Source of the DNA: Phocoena phocoena
Taxonomy: Eukaryota; Chordata; Mammalia; Artiodactyla; Phocoenidae
Assembly (NCBI RefSeq): GCF_963924675.1
Contig: NW_027077445.1
Location: 558,001 to 622,000 of the forward strand
Direction: 5' to 3'
Length of the DNA: 64,000 bases
Shown here in pieces: positions 10,386 to 22,930 of this stretch. How positions within the stretch are numbered: position 1 is the first letter of the stretch; every line of letters starts with the position of its first letter. The position numbers and the translations under genes are program-made. The notes beneath the pieces were generated by a model. The model was not told where the DNA came from, made no database searches, and saw only the letters and a list, made by a program, of their open reading frames with translations.

Positions 10386-10565
10386 TTTATTATTACCAAA
10401 GGGAAATGGTAGGAGGAGGGATAAATTAACAGTTTGGGATTAACACATACACACTGCTATGTATGAAATCATCAGCAAGGAACTACTGTATAGCACAGGG
10501 AACTACACTCAATATTTTGCAATAACCTATAAGGGGAAATGATCTGAAAAAGAATAGATATTTTT
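10386..10565 (+). mobile_element. LINE-1 3' UTR fragment, copy I
   Basis: Contains GGGATAAATTAACAGTTTGG, ACTGTATAGCACAGGGAACT and ATTTTGCAATAACCTATAA. This is the string order of the 3' untranslated end of cetartiodactyl LINE-1 elements. It is only ~180 bp long, in sense orientation, and present at the same place in copy II (28925-29103). Confidence 0.8.
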
Positions 10566-10715
10566 ATTGACATTATCCATCAATGACAGTAAAAATGGAA
10601 CCTAAGGGAAGACAGTGGTGAGTGCTTCTGACCCTGAAGACTTCAATCATCTAAAGTTTGGACTCTGCCTACTTCCCAAGGCCCTTAATGAACATATGTG
10701 TAGCCGTAGCTTAAA
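10566..10715. other. Unassigned linker
   Basis: Short sequence between the LINE-1 fragment and the resumption of B satellite. Nothing recognised. Confidence 0.4.
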
Positions 10716-11030
10716 AAATTCCCCAGTTTGGGTTGCGGAGAGACACTGATATTGAAAATCCCCTGGTGTTCTCCTCACATGAATGGGACCCTTCCTACAC
10801 CTAAAACATGCCTGTCACACCCAGAGGATGGTATACCGTCTGATCGGGAAAAGTTTGGAAAAGGCATCTCATCTCCTCATCTCTTGGTGCTAGGGTTCAC
10901 CACTCCAGCGTCTTTACTAACAGTCTCCCCACTTGGAGATGTCAGCACTGTCAACACCCTGTTGCATACAGTTTGGAATTTGTCCAGAGGATGAAGCGGA
11001 AGGAGGAGGAACAATGAGAGACAAGTCCTA
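10716..11030 (+). repeat. Tail of an interrupted satellite B unit
   Basis: Diverged version of the last ~300 bp of a B unit, with AAAACATGCCTG, a CTCCCCACTTGGAGA inverted motif and GAGAGACAAG preceding the next unit start. It shows that the LINE-1, low-copy and retroviral segment (5543-10715) lies inside B satellite. About 0.4 kb of B sequence is missing across the gap. Confidence 0.7.
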
Positions 11031-12759
11031 GGTGTTCGGACAGGCACATGTCACTCTAATTTCCAATCAGGAAGACGAATTGACCAAAGGCTAGGGTTGC
11101 CCATGGAAACAGAATAGGGCTTGAGGAATCCTGATGCTTTGTGGCCAGTTCCCATAAACACAAGTTGGAAAATGGAACTCAGGGGCACTAAAATTCACGA
11201 AACTGCAGAGTTGAAAATATCTATCACTGAAAAATGTCTTGAGGAAAGTCAGAGAAAAGGACTTGTAAGCAATGGAGAATGGCAGGAAAGGGATTGGAAG
11301 AGGTAGAAAGGACTCGCCATTAAGCACAAGAAAAGGGGCTGAACATTGCCAACATTGCAGTTGGCCAAAAAGGGTGTATGCGTCTTTTTCTGTATATATT
11401 CAAGAAAAGGGCATACACTTTTTTAGCCAACCAAACAGGTGGGCACTGGAAATCAATACTACAAAACATATCACTTTGCATCAGTCAGAAGAGCCGTCCT
11501 CATAAAGTGTAAACACCAGAAATGCAGGACAGGGCAAGGAGAAAAGGGAGCCCTGTGAGTCTTATAGTGGAAATGTATATTGCCAACGGTCACTCTGGAT
11601 AAGTGTATTGTGTTTACTAAAGCATCTAAAAAATGAGCTACCGAGCACAGGGCACTTGCACTCATGGAAGTATATCTTGGGAAAAACAAAAATCGAGAGG
11701 ACACAGGCACCCCAATGTTTACCACCTCTCTGTTTAAAAGTTCCTCGACTAGGATATAACTTAAATATTTCTGCAGAGAAAAAATGGATAGAGATGTGGT
11801 GCTTATGTAGAGTGGAATATTACTCAGCCTGGAAATCAATGAAATACGGCCAGTTGTAACAACTCCAGAGGAGTTACGTGTGATCATTCGATGTCATATA
11901 ATTCAAAAAGAAAAAGACATAAGATATTACTAATACATGTAATGTTAACATGGCTACATATGAACTGAATTACAAAAGAGAAGAGGGTTTCAAATTAAGA
12001 AAACCAACTTATGCTTCCTTAAGGGGAAAGGTGAGTTGGGGTGCTGCATAAAACCAGAGATTGAAATTAGCACAGATACCGTTCCATAAGCCAAATATGT
12101 AATAGCCAAAACCTACTCCTTGCTCAATGAAATGGACTCAACAAGCGATATTCAATGCCTAGAAATATACATGATTCGTAAGAATCTTAAAACCCATGGA
12201 CTTATATGTCTCCGTAAGAGAATCAAGCGTGTGTACAGTGGCATAAACGAAGCAGTGAAAATCCGATAAATACAGTTATCAAAATAAACTACAAAAACAA
12301 AACACAATGACAGTGAAATAGAGAGCAATTCTTAAATAATTCATTCAGGGCTTGTGATGCAACCTGGATTTACCACATCAACACCCAGAGCTGGGTGAGA
12401 CATAAGGCTGGACACAAGGGGCTGATAGCATTGGTGAGTTTCTGTGAGCAAATGCAGACCCTTTGAAGTTATACTGCATGGTACCCATTCCATGGGTCCC
12501 AACTCTCCAGGTTCAAGGGATTCTTTATTCAGTAAAAGCATGATTGGGAAACCCAGAGTATGGTCCACCATGTGATTGGGAAACGATTTAAAATGCATCT
12601 CAGTTTTCGTATCCTCTTCCTCAGGTTCACCATTCCAGATGCTTTACTAACACTCTGCCCACTTGGAGAGACAGTGCGTTTAAACTCCTGTTTGGCACAT
12701 TTCGCAATTTCTTCACAAGATGAACAGGAATAGGGATAAACAATGAGAGACAAGTAGTA
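11031..12759 (+). repeat. Diverged satellite B unit (1729 bp), copy I
   Basis: First complete B unit after the retroviral block. It aligns along its length to the following units but is more diverged, and its palindrome (about 11361-11430) has decayed. It is closest to 29567-31294 in copy II. Confidence 0.85.
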
Positions 12760-13096
12760 GGTGCCAGCACGGGCAAATGTAACGCTCATTGCCCACCAGG
12801 AAGAGGAATTACCCAAAGGATCAGAGTGCCCTGCCCGAAACAGATTGGGGCCTGAAGCAATCCTGCGGTTTTGTGCCCAGCTCACAAGAAGGGGGGTTGA
12901 AGAAAGGAGCTGAGGGGCACTGTCATTCACAAACGTGCAGAGTTATAAATGAAAGCTATCGTCCAAAAATATACTGAACTAAGGCTACGAAGAGGACTTG
13001 AAAGCAGGGCAGAATTTCAGGAAAACGATTGCAGGAGCTAGACTGGAATTGCCCTTAAAGCACAGGAAAAGAGGCAGAACGTCGACAATGATGCAC

Positions 13097-13168
13097 TTGG
13101 CCAAAAAGGGCGTATGCGTTTTCTCCTGAATATATTCACGAAAAAACGCATACGACCCTTTGGGTCAA
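13097..13168. repeat. Palindrome of B unit at 12760 (imperfect)
   Basis: 72 bp with the core CCTGAATATATTCA. Mismatches lie near the core and in the right arm (GGGTCAA in place of TGGCCAA). Confidence 0.85.
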
Positions 13169-14844
13169 CCAAGCAAGCCTATAAAGAAATCTGCACTGAA
13201 ATGCAGTCTCACTGCCCCTACCTGGCAAAAGGGCCACCTGATAAAAGTGTAAAATCCAGAAAGGCAGGACAGGATATGGAGAACAGGGAGCCTTGTTATG
13301 CTGATTGGCAGGATGTAAATTGCCAACAGCCACCCTGGAGAAGTGTATGGTGTTTCCTGAAACACGTAAGAAACAAAGCAACACAGCCTATGACACTTCC
13401 ACTTATGGTCCTATAGATTAGGGAAATTAAAATGAAAAAGAGACAGCCACCACAAAGTTTGGGACGGCTGTGTTCACAAGGAGCTCGTCTACACTACCAG
13501 GTAAATATCGCAGAAAGCAAAAACTGTATAAAGAGTTTGTGGTAGGTACGTACAAAGGAATATCACTCAGCAATGAAATCTGTGTCATCAGGCCCCTAGC
13601 GGCATAGTGAGTGGATGCAGGTATGGTGATTCTACGTGAACTACGTCACACAGAAAAAGAAACATCATAAGATATCACTAATACACGGAATGTAAACTTG
13701 ACTACACATGAACTGAATTACAAAACAGAACAGGGTCTCAAATTTAGAAAACCAACTAGTGCTTGCTTATGGGGAAAGGTGCGTTGGGGTGCTGCATAAA
13801 ACCAGAGACTGAAATTAGCACAGATAACATTCCATAAGCCATATATGTAATAGACAAGACCTACTCCTTGCACAACGAAATGGACTCAACACCACATATT
13901 CAACGCCTAAGAATATACCTGACTAGGTAGAATCTTAAAACCCATGGATTTATATGTCTCCGTAAGAGAATCAAGCCAGTGTACAGTGGCATAAACGCAT
14001 CAGTGAAAATCCGATAAATCCCATTATCAAAATAAATTTCAAAAACAAAACACAAAGACAGTGAAATAGGGAGCAATTCTCAAATAATTCACTCAGAGCA
14101 TGTGATGCAACCGGGATTTACCACATCCACACCCAGAGTTTGTTGAGACATAAGGCTGGACACTTCAGGCTGATAGCATTGGTGAGTTTTGGTGAGCAAA
14201 TGCAGACCCTTTGACATCATATTGCATGGTACCCATTCTATGGGTCCCAACACTCCAGGTTCAAGGGATTCTTCCTCCAGCTAAAACATGCATGGGAAAC
14301 ACAGAGTATGGCCCACCATGTGATTGGGAAATGATTTAAAATGCATCTCAGTTTTCGTATCCTGGTCCTCGGGTTCACCATTCCAGATCCTTTACTAACA
14401 CTCTCCCCGCTTGGAGAGTCAGTGCCTTTAACCTCCTGTTTGGCACAGCTTGCAATTTCTGTGCAAGATGAACAGGAATAGGGAGAACCAATGACAGACT
14501 AGCTGTAGGTGTCTGCAAGGGCAAATGTAACGCTCATTTCCCACCAGGAAGAGGAATTAACCAAAGGCTCAGAGTGCCCTGCCGGAAACAGATTAGGGCC
14601 TGAAGCAATCCTGCGGTTTTGTGCCCAGCTCACAAGAATGCGAGTTGAAGAAAGGAGCTCAGGGGCACTGTAATTCACAAACCTGCAGAGTTATAAATGA
14701 CAGCTATCCTCCAAAAATATATTGAAGTAAGCCTGCGAAGGGGACTTGAATGCGGGGCAGAATTTCAGGAAAACGATTGAAGTAGGTAGACTGGAATAGC
14801 CCTGAAAGCATAGGAAAAGAGGCAGAACGTTGACAATGATGCAC

Positions 14845-14916
14845 TTGGCCAAAAAGGGCGTATGCGTTTTTTCCTGAATATATTCAGGAAAAAACGCATA
14901 CGCCCTTTTTGGCCAA
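14845..14916. repeat. Perfect 72-bp palindrome of B unit at 14508
   Basis: Two 36-bp arms with no spacer, centre between 14880 and 14881. The right arm is the exact reverse complement of the left: TTGGCCAAAAAGGGCG opens it and CGCCCTTTTTGGCCAA closes it. It could extrude as a long cruciform or hairpin. Confidence 0.97.
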
Positions 14917-16590
14917 CCAAGCAAGCCTGTAAAGGAAATCTGCACTACAATGAAGTCTCACTGCTCCCCGGGCAAAAGGGCCATCTGAAAAAAGTGTAAA
15001 ATGCAGAAAGGCAGGACAGTACATAGAAAAAAGGGAGCCTTGTTATGCTGATTGTCAGGATGTAAATTGCCAACAACCACCCTGGAGAAGTGTATGGTGT
15101 TTCATGAAACACATAAGAAACAAAGCAACACAGCCTATGGCACTTCCACTTATGGTCCTATAGCTTACGGAAATTAAAATCAAAAAGAGACAGCCACCCC
15201 AATATTTGGGACGGCTGTGTTCACCAGAAGCTCGTCTACAGTATCAGGTAAATATCCCAGAAAGCAAAAAATGGATAAAGAAGTTGTGGCACGTACGTAC
15301 AATGCAATATCACTCAGCAATGAAATCTGTGTCATCAGGCCCTTAGCGGCATAGTGAGTGGATGCAGGTACGGTGATTCTACGTGAACTACGTCACACAG
15401 AAAAAGAAACATCATAAGATATCACTAATACACGGAATGTAAACTTGACTACACATGAACTGAATTACAAAACAGAACAGGGTCTCAAATTTAGAAAACC
15501 AACTAATGCTTGCTTAAGGGGAAAGGTGTCTTGGGGTGCTGCATAAAACCAGAGTCTGAAATTAGCACAGATAACATTCCATAAGCCAAATATGTAATAG
15601 ACAAGACCTACTCCTTGCTGAAAGAAATGGACTCAACACCACATATTCAACGCCTAGGAATATACCTGACTAGGAAAAATGTTAAAACCCATGGATTTAT
15701 ATGTCTCCATAAGAGAATCAAGCGTGTGTACAGCGGCATAAACGCAGCAGTGAAAATCCGATAAATCCCATTATCAAAATAAATTTCAAAAAGAAAACAC
15801 AAAGACAGTGAAATTGAGAGCAATTCTTAAACAATTCACTCAGGGCATGTGATGCAACTGGGATTTACCACATCTACACCCAGAGCTGGTTGAGACATAA
15901 GGCTGGACACTTCACGCTGATAGCATTAGTGAGTTTTGGTGAGCAAATACAGACCCCTTGCAGTCATACTGCATGGTACCCATTCCATGGGTCCCAACTC
16001 TCCAGGTTCAAGGGATTCTTCCTTCACCTAAAACATGCATGGGAAACCCAGAATATGGTCCACCATGTGATTGGGAAAGGATTTCAAATGCATCTCAGTT
16101 TTGGTATCCTGTTCCTCGGGTTCACCATTCCAGACGCTGTACCAACACTCTCCCCACATGGAGAGTCAGTGCCTTTAACCTCCTCTTTGGCACAGCTTGC
16201 AATTTCTGTGCAAGATGAACAGGAATAGGGAAAACCAATGAGGGACTAGCTGTAGGTGTCTGCACGGGCAAATGTAACGTTCATTTCCCACCAGGAAGAG
16301 AAATTAAACAAAATCTCAGCGTGCCCTACCAGAAACAGATTAGGGCCTGAAGCAATCCTGCGATTTTGTGCCCGCTCACAAAAAAGCGAGTTGAAGAAAG
16401 GAGCTCAGGGACACTGTAATTCACAAACCTGCAGAGTTATAAATGACAGCTATCCTCCAAAAATATATTGAAGTAAGTCTGCGAAGTGGACTTGAAAGCG
16501 GGGCAGAATTTCAGGGAAACGATTGCAGGGGGTAGACTGGAATTGCCCTGAAACCATAGGAAAAGAGGCAGAACGTCGACAATGATGCAC

Positions 16591-16662
16591 TTGGCCAAAA
16601 AGTGCGTATGCATTTTTTCCTGAATATATTCAGGAAAAAACGCATACGCTCTTTTTGGCCAA
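16591..16662. repeat. Palindrome of B unit at 16255 (near-perfect)
   Basis: 72 bp with two mismatched pairs. Left AGTGCGTATGCA faces right CGCATACGCTCT. The core is intact. Confidence 0.9.
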
Positions 16663-18333
16663 CCAAGCAAGCATGTAAAGGAAATCTGCACTACAATGAA
16701 GTCTCACTGCCCCCCGTTCAAAAGGGCCATCTTGAAAAAGAGTAAAATCCAGAAAGGCACGACAGGGCATGGAGAACAGAGAGCCTTGTTATGATGATGG
16801 GTGTGATATAAATTGCCAACAGACACTCTGGAGAAATATATGGTGTTTCCTGAATACCTAAAAAACAAAGCAACAGAGCCAACGCACTTCCACTTATTGT
16901 CCTATAGGTTAGGAAAATTAAGATCAAAAACACACATCCACCCCAAAGTTTCGGACGGCTCTGTTTCCAAGCACCTCGTCTACGCTACAAGTTATATATG
17001 CCAAAAGGCGAAAAATAGACAAAGATATTGCAGTACGTACGTACAATGGAATATCACCCAGCAAAGAAATCTATGTCATCAGGCCCGTCGCGGCATAATG
17101 ACTGGATTCAGGTACGATGATAATACGTGAAATAAGTCACACAGAAAGAGAAACATCATAAGATGTCACTAATACAGGGAATGTAAACTTGGCTATACAT
17201 GAACTGAATTACAAAAGAGGAGAGGGTCTCAAATTAAGAAGACCAAGTTATGCTTGCTTAATGGGAAAGGTGAGGTGGGGTTCTGCATAAAACCAGAGAT
17301 TGAAATTAGCACAGATACCGTTCTAAAACCCAAATATGTAACAGAGAAGACCTATTCCTTGCTCAACGAAATGGACTCAACACCCCATATTCAACGCCGA
17401 GGAATATACCTGACTAGGAAAATTTTTAAAACACATGGATTTATATGTCTCTGTAAGAGAATCAAGCGTGTGTACAGCAGCATAACCTCAGCAGTGAAAA
17501 TCCGAAAAATCTCATTATCAAAATAAATTTCAAAAACAAACACAATGACAGTGCAGTAGAGAGCAATCCTTAAATAATTCACTCAGGGCTTCTCATGCAA
17601 CCTGGATTTACCACATCTACACCCAGAGCTGGGTGAGACATAAGGCTGGACACTTCGGGCTGAGAGCATTGGTGATGTTCGGTGCGCAAATGCAGACACT
17701 TTGTAGTCATACTGCATAGTACCCATTCCATGGGTCCCAACACTCCAGGTTCAAGGGATACTTCCTTCAGCTAAAACATGAATGAGAAAACCAGAGTATG
17801 GTCCACAGTATGACTGGGAAATGTTTTTAAACGCATCTCAGTTTTTATCCCCTGGCACTTGTGTTAACTATTCCAGATGCTTGACTAACACTCTCCCCAC
17901 TTGGAGAGTCAGTGTCTTTAACCTCCTGTTTGGCAGAGTTCGAAATTTCTGTACAAGATGAACAGTAATAGGGAGAGCCAATCAGAGACTAGCCGTAGGT
18001 GCCTGCTCGGGCAAATGTAATGCTCATTTCACACCAGGAAGAGGAATTAACCAAAGGCTCAACATGCCATGTCAGAGCCAGAGTAGCACCTGAAGCAATC
18101 CTCCAGATTTTCAGCCAGCTGCAAGAAAGCGAGTTGAAGAAAGGAGCTCGGGGGCACTGTAATTCACAAACCTGCAGAGTTATAAATCACAGTTATCGTC
18201 CAAAAATATACTGAAGTAAGTCTGTGAAGAGGACTTGAAAGCGGGGCAGAATTTCAGGAAAAGGATTTCAGGGCGTAGAGTGCAATTTCATTTAAAGCAT
18301 AGGAAAAGAGGCAGAACGTCGACAATGATGCAC

Positions 18334-18405
18334 TTGGCCAAAAAGGGCGTATGCGTTTTTTCCTGAATATATTCAGGAAAAAACACATACGCCCTCTTTG
18401 GCCAA
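18334..18405. repeat. Palindrome of B unit at 17998 (near-perfect)
   Basis: 72 bp. The right arm carries ACACATACGCCCTCTT, giving two mismatches against the left arm. The core is intact. Confidence 0.9.
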
Positions 18406-20079
18406 CCAAACAAGCCTGTAAAGGAAATTTGCATTTCAATGAAGTCTCACTGCCCCCCGGTCAAAAGAGCCATCTGGAAAAAGTGTAATATCCAGAAAGG
18501 CAGGACAGGCCATTGAGAACAGGGAGCCTTGTTATGCTGATGGTCGGGATGTAAATTGCCAACAGCCACTCTGGAGAAGTGTATGGTGTTTCCTGAAATA
18601 CGTAAGAAACGAAGCAACACAGCCTATGGCACTTAAACTTATGGTCCTATAGCTTAGGGAATTTAAAATGAAAAACACACAGGCACCCCAAGGTTTGGGA
18701 CGGCTCTTTCTACAAGAACCTTGTCTATGGTACAAGTTAAATATCCCAGAAAGCGAAAAATGGATAAAGAAGTTGTGGTACGTACGTACAATGGAATATC
18801 ACTCAGCAATGAAATCTATGTCATCAGGCCGTAGTGGCATACTGAGTGGATTCAGGTACGGTGATTCTACGTGAAATAAGTCACACAGAAAAAGAAACAT
18901 CATAAGATATCACTAATACGCGGGATATAAACTTGACTACACATGAACTGAATTGCAATAGAGAACAGGGTCTCAACTTTAGAAAACCAACTTGTGCTTG
19001 CTTATGGGGAAAGGTGAGTTGCGGTGCTGCATAAAGCCTGAGATTAAAATTAGCACAGATACCGTTCCGTAAGCCAAATATGTTATAGACAAGACCTAAT
19101 CTTTGCTCAAGGAGATGGACTTAGCACCACATATTCAACGCTTAGGAATACACCTGACTGGGAAGAATCTTAAAACCCATGAATTTATATGTCTCCGTAA
19201 GAGAATCAAGTGTGTGTACAGCAGCATAAATGCAGCAGTGAAAATCCGATAAAACCCATTATCAAAATAAATTTCAATAACAAAACACAATGACAGTGAA
19301 ATAGAGAGCAATTCTTAAATAATTCACTCAGGGCTTGTGATGCAACCTGGATTTACCACATCTACAACCAGAGTTGGGTGAGACATAAGGCTGGACACTT
19401 CGGGCTGATAGCATTGGTGAGTTTCGGTGAGCAAATGCAGACCATTTGAAGTCATACTGCATGGTACCCATTCCAAGAGTCCCAACTCTCCAGGTTCAAG
19501 GGATTCTTCCTTCAGGTAAAACATGCATGGGAAACACAGAGTATGGTCCACTGTGTGATTGGGAAACGTTTATAAATGCATCTCAGTGTTCGTCCCCTGT
19601 TTTTCGTGTTCACCATTCCAGACGCTTTACTAACACTCTCCCCACTTGGAGAGTCAGTTCCTTTAACCTCCTGTTTGGCACAGCTTGCAATTTCTGTGCA
19701 AGATGAACAGGAATAGGGAGAACCAATTATAGACTAGCTGTAGGTGTCTGCACGGGTAAATGTAACGCTCATTTCCCACCAGGAAGAGGAATTAACCAAA
19801 GGCTCAGCGTGCCCTGCCGTAACCAGATTAGGTTTTGAAGAAATTCTGTGGTGTTGTGCCCAGCTCACAAGATAGTGAGTTGAAGAAAGGAGTTCAAGGT
19901 CTCTGTAATTCACAAACCTGCGGAGTTATAAATGACAGCTATCGTCCAAAATTGTATTGAAGTAAGCCTGCGAACAGGACTTGAAAGCGGGGCAGAATTT
20001 CAGGAAAACAATTTCAGGGGATAGACTGGAATTGCACTTAAAGCATAGGAAAAGAGGCAGAACGTCGACAATGATGTAC

Positions 20080-20108
20080 TTGGCCAAAAAGGACATATGC
20101 GTTTTATC
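20080..20108. repeat. Half palindrome at the B / satellite A junction, copy I end
   Basis: Only the left arm of the B palindrome remains (TTGGCCAAAAAGG followed by ACATATGCGTTTTATCC). Satellite A-type sequence follows directly. The same breakpoint is seen at 811-840. Confidence 0.85.
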
Positions 20109-22930
20109 CAGAGCCCTCATTAATGAGGGTAGGATGCTCCCAGCATGCTCCAGGGGCCAACAGAGTCCCCACATCGCCAATGCGACATGAGGCAGTCAGG
20201 CAGGATTGACCTCACATAAGAGGGCACACCTCACAGAAGTTTAAGGTACCCAGCCAGGATCAGACTCTCACCAGAGGGCCCACATCACCAAGGGGATGGG
20301 AACCAGGTAGCAGTGTCCTCACACCCATGAGGCCACAAAATCGAAGTTGAGGTACCCAGAATATGTGGCCTCAAACCAGAGGACCCACATCACCATGGGT
20401 CTCGATGTTTAACCTTAAAACACATGGCCCATTGTATAAAAAAGGTGAGGAATACAGCAGTTGGAGCTTCCCAGCAGGCAGCCCAGATCACCATGGCTAT
20501 GGGATCCAGGCCACAGTGAACTCACAGCAGAGGGCCCTCATCATGAAACTGTGAGCAACCCAGGCATTGGGAACTCAGAGCAGAAGGCCCACATTCCCAT
20601 GGGGTTTGGAACCTTGCAGGAGTGTCCTCGCACCACTTAGCATGTATCCGAAAATGTGGGAACCCAGCTGTTAGGGCCTGATGCCACAAGGCCCTCATCA
20701 CCGAGGGGAGGAGGCTACCAGCAGGCTGCAATTTCCACCAGACGGCCGATGTTGCCAAGGAGGTGTGTGCCAGCCAGGCAGGAATGACCACAGAGCAGAC
20801 GGCCCACCTCACAGAAGTGTGAGGAACCCAAACAGGATCAGACTCTCACCAGAGGGCACACATCACCAAGGGGATTGAAACCAGGCAGGAGTGTCCTCAA
20901 ACCAGTGGGGCCACATCAGTGAAAGATGAGGAACACAACACATGTGGCCTCAAACAAGGGGACACACATCACGAAGGGGCTGGGAGTGAGGCATGCAGGA
21001 GGAGATTCACAACAGAGGGCCCATAGAATAAAAAAGGTGAGGAATCCAGGAGTTGGAAACTCCAGGCTGGTGGCCCAGAGCACCGACGCTATGGGATACA
21101 GAACAGAGTGAATACACAGCAAAGGGCCCACGTCATGAAACTGTGAACAACCCAGCCGTTGGGACCACAGAACAGAAGTCCCACATGCCCATGGGGATGG
21201 GAACCTGTGAGGAGTGTCCTCGCACCACTGGGCACACATCAGAAAATGTGTGGAGCCCAGCACTTAGGGCCTGACACCAGAAGGCCCTCATCACTGAGGG
21301 GAGGAGGCCCCAGCACGCTCCAACTGCCACCAGAGTGCCCATGTCGCCAAGGCGACGTGTGCCAGCCAGGCAGGATTGACCTCACAGCAGAGGGCGCACA
21401 TCATGAAAGTGTGAGCAACCCAGCCGTTGGGAGCTCAGAATAGAAGGCCCACATCCCCATGGGGATGGGAACCTGGCAGGAGTGTCATCGCACCACTAGG
21501 CGCACATCTGAAAATGTGGGGAGCCCAGCAGTTAGGGCCTGACGCCACTGGGTCCTCATCACCGAGGGGAAGAGGCTCCCAGCACGCTCCATCTGCAACC
21601 AGTGGACCCATGTGGCCAAGGCAACGTGTGCCAGCCAGGCAGGAGTGACCTCACAGCAGAGGCCCCACCCCCCTGAAGTTTGAGGAGTTCAGCCAAGGTC
21701 AGACTCTCAGCAGAGGGCCCACATCACCAAGGGGATGGGAACCAGGCAGGAGTGTCCTCACACCAGTGGGGCCACATCATCGAAAAGTGAGGGACCCAGC
21801 ACACGTGGCCTCAAACCAGAGGACACACATCACCATGGGGCTCGGAGTGAGGAAGGCAGGAGGAGTCTCACAACACAGGGCCCATAGAATAAAAAAGGTG
21901 AGGAATCCCGCAGTTGGAAACTCCAAGCAGGTGGCACAGAGCACCGAGGCTATGGGATCCATGCCGGAGTGAACTCACAGCAGAGGGCCCACATTCTGAC
22001 ACTGTGAGCAACCCAGCCGTTGGGACCTCAGAGCAGAAAGCCCACATCCCCATGGGGATGGGAACCTGGCAGGAGTGTTGTCGCACCACAGGGCGCACCT
22101 CAGAAAATTTGTGTATCCCAGGACTTAGGGCCTGACAGCAGAGGGCCCTCATCACTGAGGGGAGGAGGTTCCCAGCAGGCTCCAAATGCCACCAGAGACC
22201 TGACGTCACCAAGGCAACGCGAGCTACCCAGGCAGGATTGACGTCACAGCAGAAGGCCCACCTCCCAGAAGTGTGAGGAATGCAGCCAGGATCAGACTCT
22301 CAACAGAGGGCCCACATCACCAAGGGGATGGGAACCAGGCAGGAGTGTCCTCACACCAGTGGGGCCACATCAATAAAGGTGAGGAAACTGGCACATGTGG
22401 CCTCAAACCAGAGGACCTACATCAAAAAGGGGCTGGGAGTGAGGCAGGCAGGAGGAGCCTGAAAACAGAGAGCCCAAAGAATAAAAAAGGTGGGAATCCA
22501 GCAGTTGGAACCTACCAGCAGGCGGCTCAGAGCACAGAGTCTATGGGATCTAGGCCTGAGTGAACTAACACCAGAGAGCCAACGTCATTAAACTGTGAAC
22601 AACACAGGCGTTGGGACCTTAGAGCAGAAGGCCCACATGCCCATGTGAATGGGAACCTGGCAGGAGTGCCCTCGCACCACTTAGCACATATCAGAAAATG
22701 TGGGAACCCAGCAGTTAGGTCCTGACGCCAGAGTGTCTCATCACAGAGGGGACGAGGCTCCCATCAGGCTCCAACTGCCACCAGAGGGCCGAAGTCACCA
22801 AAGCGGTGTGTGCCAGCCAGGCAGGAGTGACCTCAGAGAAGAGGGCCCACCTCACAGAAGTGTGAGGAAACCAACCAGGCTCAGACTCTCACCAGAGGGC
22901 CCACATCACCAAGGGGCTGGGAGTGAGGCA
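20109..22930. repeat. Satellite A array, copy II
   Basis: Same ~54-bp monomers and higher-order repeat as 841-4420. The phase marker falls at 20283, 20861, 21722, 22315 and 22904, giving periods 578, 861, 593 and 589 bp. The 861-bp unit matches the long 858-bp unit of copy I. The array is ~760 bp shorter than copy I, a change in repeat number. No gene called. Confidence 0.85.

Larger units (their letters stand above)
12760..20108 (+). repeat. Satellite B tandem array, copy I (~1.745-kb units)
   Basis: Head-to-tail units start at 12760, 14508, 16255, 17998 and 19743. Lengths are 1748, 1747, 1743 and 1745 bp, and the last unit is cut at 20108 where satellite A begins. Each unit has a 72-bp palindrome ~335 bp from its start and a LINE-1-derived middle third (for example 15060-15420). 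It ends with a TTCACCATTCCAGA / CTCCCCACTTGGAGAG segment. Short open frames recur in every unit but are interrupted differently in each, so I call none. The unit length resembles the satellite of about 1.6-1.75 kb that I recall as shared by cetaceans. Confidence 0.9.

Noticed and set aside
14845..14916. Rho-independent terminator
   Set aside because: It is a long symmetrical dyad in vertebrate satellite DNA with no upstream gene and no loop.
14691..14945. A recurrent minus-strand peptide in B units including an AFFPEYIQEK segment
   Set aside because: The segment is coded by the palindrome and so can be read from either strand. The flanking frame is broken differently in each unit.
12760..20108. 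CRISPR array or bacterial attachment site suggested by regular palindromes
   Set aside because: The spacing is 1.74 kb, the intervening sequence is repeated and not unique, and the LINE-1 and retroviral context is vertebrate.
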